Assembly: GCA_965216155.1 (NCBI GenBank) | Contig: CBDCFD010000007.1 | Span: forward strand, 62,001-126,000 | Length of the DNA: 64,000 nucleotides | Direction of reading: 5' to 3' | Source of the DNA: CATOSP01 sp965216155 | Lineage (GTDB): Bacteria > Chloroflexota > Dehalococcoidia > Lucifugimonadales > UBA3495 | Shown here: positions 59,897-64,000 of the stretch, in pieces | Position numbering within the stretch: position 1 is the first letter of the stretch | How the letters are laid out: each line of letters starts with the position of its first letter | Position numbers and translations under genes: made by a program | Notes under the pieces: model-generated | What the model was told of the DNA's origin: nothing | The model's input: the letters and a program-made list of their open reading frames with translations, nothing else | The model's database searches: none

Positions 59897-60766
59897 CTAA
59901 CCCTCGCGCAAGAACTCCGAGATGATACGCGCCAACTCCTGGGGTTTGTGGTAGCCGATATCGTGAATGGTGTCCGGGACCCAGTGGACTCGTCCGTACT
60001 TCAGGTCTTGTTCCGCAGCGGCCACCATTACCTGCCGGCGGCGCGAGAACTCCGAATTCGCACGGTCGGGCCGGGGTCCGGCGGCAACGATGAGCGACGG
60101 GCATGTCATCCTGGGCAGAATGGCCGAGGGTGGCTCGTTCCACATCGCCTGCAGTACCTGGTGATGATGGTCCGGGCGCAGAATGTCTTGAATATGGCCC
60201 TGCTCGTCCTCGTATACCATAGTCTGCACGACCTGCTCCAATTCGTCCGACCAGCAATCGGCAAGCTGGGTCCGCAACCTGTCCAGGAACTCCTCCCGGT
60301 TGCCCGTTACGTTTCTAGGGCGGAGAGTCTCGGAGAATTCTTCCCATGTCCCCGTTGGCCAGAGGTGGCCGTTCAGGAAACCGCCGTCGATCATCACGAC
60401 GCGGCTGACCCGCTCCGGGACATAGGCAGCCAGGCCGCTGGCGACATGCCCTCCCCAGGAATGGCCCAACACCGCAGCCCGTTGTATCCCCAGGTGGTCC
60501 ATTAACCCCGTGACGTCCCGGGACAAGGTGCTCCAATCGTACCCGGACGGCGCCTGGGTAGTCTGGCCGTGTCCCCTCTGGTCGGGCGCGACGATGCGGA
60601 AATCGTGACGGAGCAGCGGCGCGACGATATCGTACCAGTGAGCGGAGGAGGCCAAACCGTGGAGCGCCACCACAGGTGCGCCATCTCCTCCCCAGTCCAG
60701 GTATCTCATGTCCAAGCCGCCGGCCTGGACCCAGCCTTCGGCAGGACGGTAGACAGGAGTGCTCAT
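59897..60766 (-). CDS. Alpha/beta hydrolase
   Basis: A 289-residue hydrolase: VVALHGLASSAHWYDIV is the oxyanion loop, IVAPDQRGHGQTTQAPSGYD the following strand, AVLGHSWGGHVASGLAAYVP the nucleophile elbow with Ser, and VPDTIHDIGYHKPQELAR the catalytic His. It resembles esterases and haloperoxidase-type enzymes. The start ATG 60766 overlaps the ogt stop (ATGA), so the two are co-translated; a longer reading from 61018 is an out-of-context extension. Confidence 0.87.
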   Translation of the reverse strand: MSTPVYRPAEGWVQAGGLDMRYLDWGGDGAPVVALHGLASSAHWYDIVAPLLRHDFRIVAPDQRGHGQTTQAPSGYDWSTLSRDVTGLMDHLGIQRAAVLGHSWGGHVASGLAAYVPERVSRVVMIDGGFLNGHLWPTGTWEEFSETLRPRNVTGNREEFLDRLRTQLADCWSDELEQVVQTMVYEDEQGHIQDILRPDHHHQVLQAMWNEPPSAILPRMTCPSLIVAAGPRPDRANSEFSRRRQVMVAAAEQDLKYGRVHWVPDTIHDIGYHKPQELARIISEFLREG

Positions 60767-61287
60767 GACGCGGCAGCCACCGCCTTTCCGGTTTGTTCCA
60801 TCTCCAACAGGCGGGCCTTGATTCTCAGCCCGCCAGCGCCGTAGCCTCGCAGGTCTCCGTTGCTGGCGATGACCCGATGGCAGGGGATGATCAGCGCGAA
60901 GCGGTTTTTCGCCATGGCCTGCCCCGCGGCACGAGCGGCCCTGGGCCTGCCCGCGGCGTTGGCTAACCATGCGTAGCTCCTGGTCTCTCCGGGAGGTATC
61001 TCCCGGCACGCAGTCCACGCGGCCCGGAAGAACTCGGTAACGTCTGTCAAGTCAAGTTCGATAGACTCCAGAGCGCGGGTGTCCCCTTCAAAATACCGTT
61101 GTAGACAGTCCCGGACATCTGCGAACCCCGCAGGGTCTTCGGTGGCTCCGTACAGCTCCGGCCCCAGGTCCTCCAGGGCCTCGTCAGGCGTCGGTTTGAA
61201 GCTAAGCCTCTTCAGCCCTGCGCCGCTGCCCAAGAGTCCGACCCAGCCCATGCCCATCGGCGAAACGTGGTACTTATATTCCTTCAT
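60763..61287 (-). CDS. ogt: Methylated-DNA-protein-cysteine S-methyltransferase
   Basis: A 174-residue suicide repair enzyme: RFALIIPCHRVIASNGDLRG YGAGG contains the PCHRV active site with the methyl-accepting Cys. Upstream, IPPGETRSYAWLANAAGRPR is the DNA-binding helix-turn-helix region. It removes O6-methylguanine damage. The end overlaps the hydrolase start by four bases (ATGA), and the gene is separated by only 10 bases from the preceding tgpA-like gene. Confidence 0.92.
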   Translation of the reverse strand: MKEYKYHVSPMGMGWVGLLGSGAGLKRLSFKPTPDEALEDLGPELYGATEDPAGFADVRDCLQRYFEGDTRALESIELDLTDVTEFFRAAWTACREIPPGETRSYAWLANAAGRPRAARAAGQAMAKNRFALIIPCHRVIASNGDLRGYGAGGLRIKARLLEMEQTGKAVAAAS

Positions 61288-61297
61288 CCCAACCTCA

Positions 61298-63808
61298 TCA
61301 GATGTTTCTGGGCCGCAGTATCCGCAGCAGCATGGTCATCCGCAGGCTCCGCCAGGCCTCAGTCAATTCCTCCCGCTGCTCATCGTCAAGCTCCTTGCGG
61401 CCGTAAGTGCTGCGCACGTAGTGATCTGTAATGACCGACACCGGGACACGGTGGTCCGGCATAACGTTGGAGAGACGCTGGCGGTACTGGAAAGGGGTCT
61501 GGTGCGTAGCCGGGCCGACAGACGCGAGTCTGCCAAGCGACGCCATCCGCCGGAATGCGGTTTGAGGATCGTCCGATGGAGTCATGTACTTGCGCCAAGC
61601 GGACCAACCCAAAAGGCACAGAAGACCAGCCCCGGCAACTCCTCCCGCTATCCACAAGAACACCGTGGCGAGTTGCCCGCCCCAGGGAAGCGACACCGTA
61701 CCCACGTCTCCGGTTGTAGAGCCGGGGCCTCCTTCGTCACATTCCTCCAGTTCTTCTACGCACACCTCGTCGTCCAACAACTCCGGTTCGCCAGAACCGC
61801 CGGCCGCCGCTTCTTCGAGCACGGGCGGCACGGGCACCGGGAGGGACCTCCCCGGAGTCGGCTCGAATGGTATCCAGCCATAGTTGGGCATGTAGACTTC
61901 CAGCCAACCGTGGCTGTTGCTGTCGGTAACCACGTAGATGTTCTTGTCAACTACCTTGTCGCCGGTTGTATATCCGGTCACGAACCGGGCAGGAATGTCT
62001 ATCGACCGCAGCATGACAGTCATGGCCGAGGAGAAATACTCGCTGTAGCCCTCGCCTAGAGTGAAGAGGAAGTGGTCGACTCCATCTGCGTCGAAAGGCG
62101 GCGGCTCGACCTCCAACGTATAGGGGAGCCCCGAAAGGTAAAACTCCAACGCTTTCGCCTTGTCGTAGGGGGTCTCGGCGCCGGCGGTTAGTTGCAGCGC
62201 CAGGTCCCGGACCCTGTCAGGAAGTTCATCGTGGAGCTGAGTGTACCGTTCCACCACGTAAGTGGGATAGCCGGCGCCCGCCCGCCGCAACTCGGCCGGA
62301 GTGGCGATGGAGACCGACGATGTGATCTCGTAGCTATCCCGCGCTTTGATTTTGCGTCCGGTACTCTGTACCGACAGGATATCGGGTCTTGCCGGCAGTA
62401 CCTCCGCGAGCAACACTCGGTCGACGCTCCCCCGGCTTCGCACGGTCTCCAACAACCTGAAGTCGCTGGGTAGACGGGCTGCGAGGGACGAGTCGCTTAC
62501 CGACTCCCCTCCCAGGGCCAGGGTCTGCTGCAGGATTGCGGCGGTGTCGGCAAGTTTGGGCGCCAATGCGCGCCCATTACCCTGCCCTTGCATGTCCAGA
62601 GTATAGGTGGGTGAATCGTAGGTCTCCAGGCGTACCCCGCGGTCTACGCCGATCACCTGGTCCCCGGCGAAGAGGGTCTTGGAGTCGTAGTTTGGCATGA
62701 CAGTGTAGCTAATGTCGAACCGCCGGTCGTAGGGTTGCGGGGCCGAGACCGAGGGTTTCCAGTCGTTGGATTTCAAGACGGTCCCGTCGGAGATCCAACC
62801 CTTGGGAGTGTAGGTGCTGTAGGACCTGGCTTTCCAGTAGAGCGGGACTTCCGATTCAACAAACAAGACCTGGGCCTTTGTGGGGTGTATTGTCCCTTGA
62901 AACGCCATCACATCGCCCCAAATCCGGTAACCGAGGGGCTTACGCGCGGGCAACCCGGCGAACAGGCGGTTGAAATCGTCTTCAACGTTTCGCATCGGAG
63001 TGCGGAAGTATTCGTAGACGTCGTTGGCCGGGCCGTATTTGTTGCCCACCGGTAGCAGGAAAGCGATGAGGAGCACGGCCATAGCCAAGATGAAGCTATC
63101 GCTCAATGACAGGGCGCTCAGATGGCCGTCGTAAGACACTTGCCGGGATTCCCAATCCCGCCTTCGCCGCACCGACTGGACTCTCGCCACCAGAAGAAAG
63201 GCCGTGAACAGGAACAAGCCTAGTTGGACACTGGCATTGGGGGGCAAATAGGTAAGGTTGGACATGATCCCCGCCCCACCGAGAATAAACACGCCCCAGA
63301 AATTCCGGTACCGGACAAAGACCCAGGTCGCCAGGTAACCGCAAAGCCATGTCGCAACCATGAGCCCGAAGGCGAATGGCACCGGGTCGATGTTGATTGA
63401 CCCGGTCTTGGCAGCTTCGTACCAGAAGAGCAACCGTTCCCCTAGTTGCGCGGCGCTTGCGACTTGCACCGACCTAGACATCAACTCGGTTAGCCGCCAG
63501 ACGATCACGAGCAACCCCAAGGCCAGTCCCAATGGCAGGACAAGGACTGCCCAGAGGGGTACCCGGGCCAGGAGCAGCCCGGCGGCCATGGCTATGAGCA
63601 GCACTCCGCCGAGATTGGGTGTATCGACCCAGTCGGCTTGCTCGACAGAGTAGATTACGATCAGCAGGTTAAGCGTCAGGAGGAAGAGCGCCGCCCAACC
63701 GTCGGACGGCCGGAAGTACCTCGCCACTCCGAGGATGGCGTTTGCCAGTCCCTCGACGTTTGTTCGCTGGCCCCCGACGGCCGGCGCGATCACACCGTTG
63801 GGCGTCAT
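61298..63808 (-). CDS. TgpA-like transglutaminase-domain membrane protein (DUF3488/DUF4129), catalytic Cys replaced by Ser
   Basis: An 836-residue protein. About seven N-terminal membrane helices (for example WAALFLLTLNLLIVIYSVEQ and WAVLVLPLGLALGLLVIVWR) precede a large periplasmic region with the transglutaminase core. EGYSEYFSSAMTVMLRSIDI PARFVTGY carries Ser589 where the family has the nucleophilic Cys; the His (H633 in DSNSHGWLEVY) and the acidic position (E649 in GWIPFEPTPG) are conserved. Another helix (LFLWIAGGVAGAGLLCLLGW) and a cytoplasmic DUF4129-like tail follow. The start overlaps the end of the DUF58 gene (ATGA). Such proteins normally belong to a MoxR-DUF58-TgpA operon. Confidence 0.87.
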   Translation of the reverse strand: MTPNGVIAPAVGGQRTNVEGLANAILGVARYFRPSDGWAALFLLTLNLLIVIYSVEQADWVDTPNLGGVLLIAMAAGLLLARVPLWAVLVLPLGLALGLLVIVWRLTELMSRSVQVASAAQLGERLLFWYEAAKTGSINIDPVPFAFGLMVATWLCGYLATWVFVRYRNFWGVFILGGAGIMSNLTYLPPNASVQLGLFLFTAFLLVARVQSVRRRRDWESRQVSYDGHLSALSLSDSFILAMAVLLIAFLLPVGNKYGPANDVYEYFRTPMRNVEDDFNRLFAGLPARKPLGYRIWGDVMAFQGTIHPTKAQVLFVESEVPLYWKARSYSTYTPKGWISDGTVLKSNDWKPSVSAPQPYDRRFDISYTVMPNYDSKTLFAGDQVIGVDRGVRLETYDSPTYTLDMQGQGNGRALAPKLADTAAILQQTLALGGESVSDSSLAARLPSDFRLLETVRSRGSVDRVLLAEVLPARPDILSVQSTGRKIKARDSYEITSSVSIATPAELRRAGAGYPTYVVERYTQLHDELPDRVRDLALQLTAGAETPYDKAKALEFYLSGLPYTLEVEPPPFDADGVDHFLFTLGEGYSEYFSSAMTVMLRSIDIPARFVTGYTTGDKVVDKNIYVVTDSNSHGWLEVYMPNYGWIPFEPTPGRSLPVPVPPVLEEAAAGGSGEPELLDDEVCVEELEECDEGGPGSTTGDVGTVSLPWGGQLATVFLWIAGGVAGAGLLCLLGWSAWRKYMTPSDDPQTAFRRMASLGRLASVGPATHQTPFQYRQRLSNVMPDHRVPVSVITDHYVRSTYGRKELDDEQREELTEAWRSLRMTMLLRILRPRNI

Positions 63809-64000
63809 CGAACAGCCTCCTCGACATCAGTGACCGGTGGCCGCTGACCCGTTGTTGGCGGTTGATCTCCGGCCACTGGCAACTGTCCACCGATCTCAGC
63901 CCGCCCCAACGGGAACCTCAACGCCTCGTTCAGGGGCTGACCCCTCCGGACGGCATAAGTGGGGATCTCGTTGGCGAAAAGGTAGTCCAAAGACATGCCG
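63805..64000 (-). CDS. DUF58 protein, C-terminal fragment (cut by window edge)
   Basis: About 64 residues remain: MSLDYLFANEIPTYAVRRGQ PLNEALRF is the end of a DUF58 domain (VRRGxxLxxAL). The last 30 residues, GQLPVAGDQPPTTGQRPPVT, are encoded by a GTGGCC/GGTCAG repeat stretch (63826-63893) resembling the repeat at 53259, so the tail appears to have been extended by repeat sequence. The frame is open to the window boundary. Stop overlaps the start of the tgpA-like gene. Confidence 0.7.
   Translation of the reverse strand, partial: GMSLDYLFANEIPTYAVRRGQPLNEALRFPLGRAEIGGQLPVAGDQPPTTGQRPPVTDVEEAVR

Overview
The window (about 58% GC by eye) looks like a chromosomal segment of an uncultivated member of the Chloroflexota, probably a Dehalococcoidia/SAR202-like lineage. 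This is an inference from gene content, not from a marker gene: paired family III CoA-transferases, an F420/FMN-type luciferase-like oxidoreductase, two oligopeptide ABC transporter clusters, a NurA with a cysteine cluster, SelB, a TgpA/DUF58 pair and a very high density of toxin-antitoxin (TA) modules. There is one tRNA (Met-type CAT anticodon, minus strand, 51599-51673), and no rRNA or CRISPR array.

Layout. 0-2.6 kb: accessory island with a broken Uma2 nuclease, a broken HsdR-N-like nuclease, a HicBA pair with a frameshifted toxin, and an intact VapBC-like pair. 2.7-9.1 kb: metabolic genes (gamma-glutamyltransferase, peroxiredoxin, nucleoside hydrolase, haloacid dehalogenase, LLM oxidoreductase with a downstream retropepsin-like protease) and a DUF4258/YgiT pair. 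9.7-13.7 kb: pstSCAB high-affinity phosphate transporter. 14.3-17.0 kb: sulfite/nitrite reductase followed by uroporphyrinogen-III synthase, which share siroheme chemistry, behind an attenuator-like leader. 17.2-20.2 kb: a MITE-like element and a graveyard of broken TA genes plus a NERD-domain helicase broken by two frameshifts. 20.3-30.2 kb: FAD oxidoreductase, membrane metalloprotease-like protein, NurA, SelB, a DUF433/DUF5615 TA pair with a nonsense codon, HemW, a YkvA-like protein and a MoxR-type AAA ATPase. 30.2-31.4 kb: decayed GNAT, HigA and HigB genes. 31.5-45.4 kb: PQQ-type beta-propeller protein and two peptide ABC clusters; the first is complete, while the second has permeases only and a binding protein interrupted by an in-frame TAG. 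A decayed LpxH-like phosphoesterase and a DinB-containing protein lie between them. 45.4-50.9 kb: two insertion sequences (a 2.1 kb IS5/IS427-like element with an apparent passenger gene, and an IS630 element that has itself received three 24-bp palindromic insertions) surrounding a frameshifted hydrolase and a methyltransferase. 51-64 kb: DUF6226 protein, tRNA, two CoA-transferases, an intact HicBA, a DUF4258/DUF2283 pair with an amber codon, lactonase, a 3 x 97-bp tandem repeat, methyltransferase, a PIN-domain pair, hydrolase plus Ogt, and a TgpA-like transglutaminase protein overlapping a truncated DUF58 gene at the window edge.

The most striking general feature is selective decay. More than a dozen single-base indels, nonsense codons or deletions fall almost entirely in TA, nuclease, helicase, transposase and other accessory genes, while roughly 40 kb of housekeeping and transport genes read through cleanly, with one exception (the second peptide-binding protein). 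Several indels lie in homopolymers, so assembly error must be excluded, but the bias in distribution favours real pseudogenisation. No single obviously new defence system was recognised. The best candidates for novelty are the in-frame palindromic mini-insertions in the IS630 transposase, the IS427-like element with a passenger gene and a perfect 25-bp palindrome between convergent genes, the DinB plus tetrapyrrole-methylase-like fusion, and the TgpA protein whose catalytic cysteine is replaced by serine.
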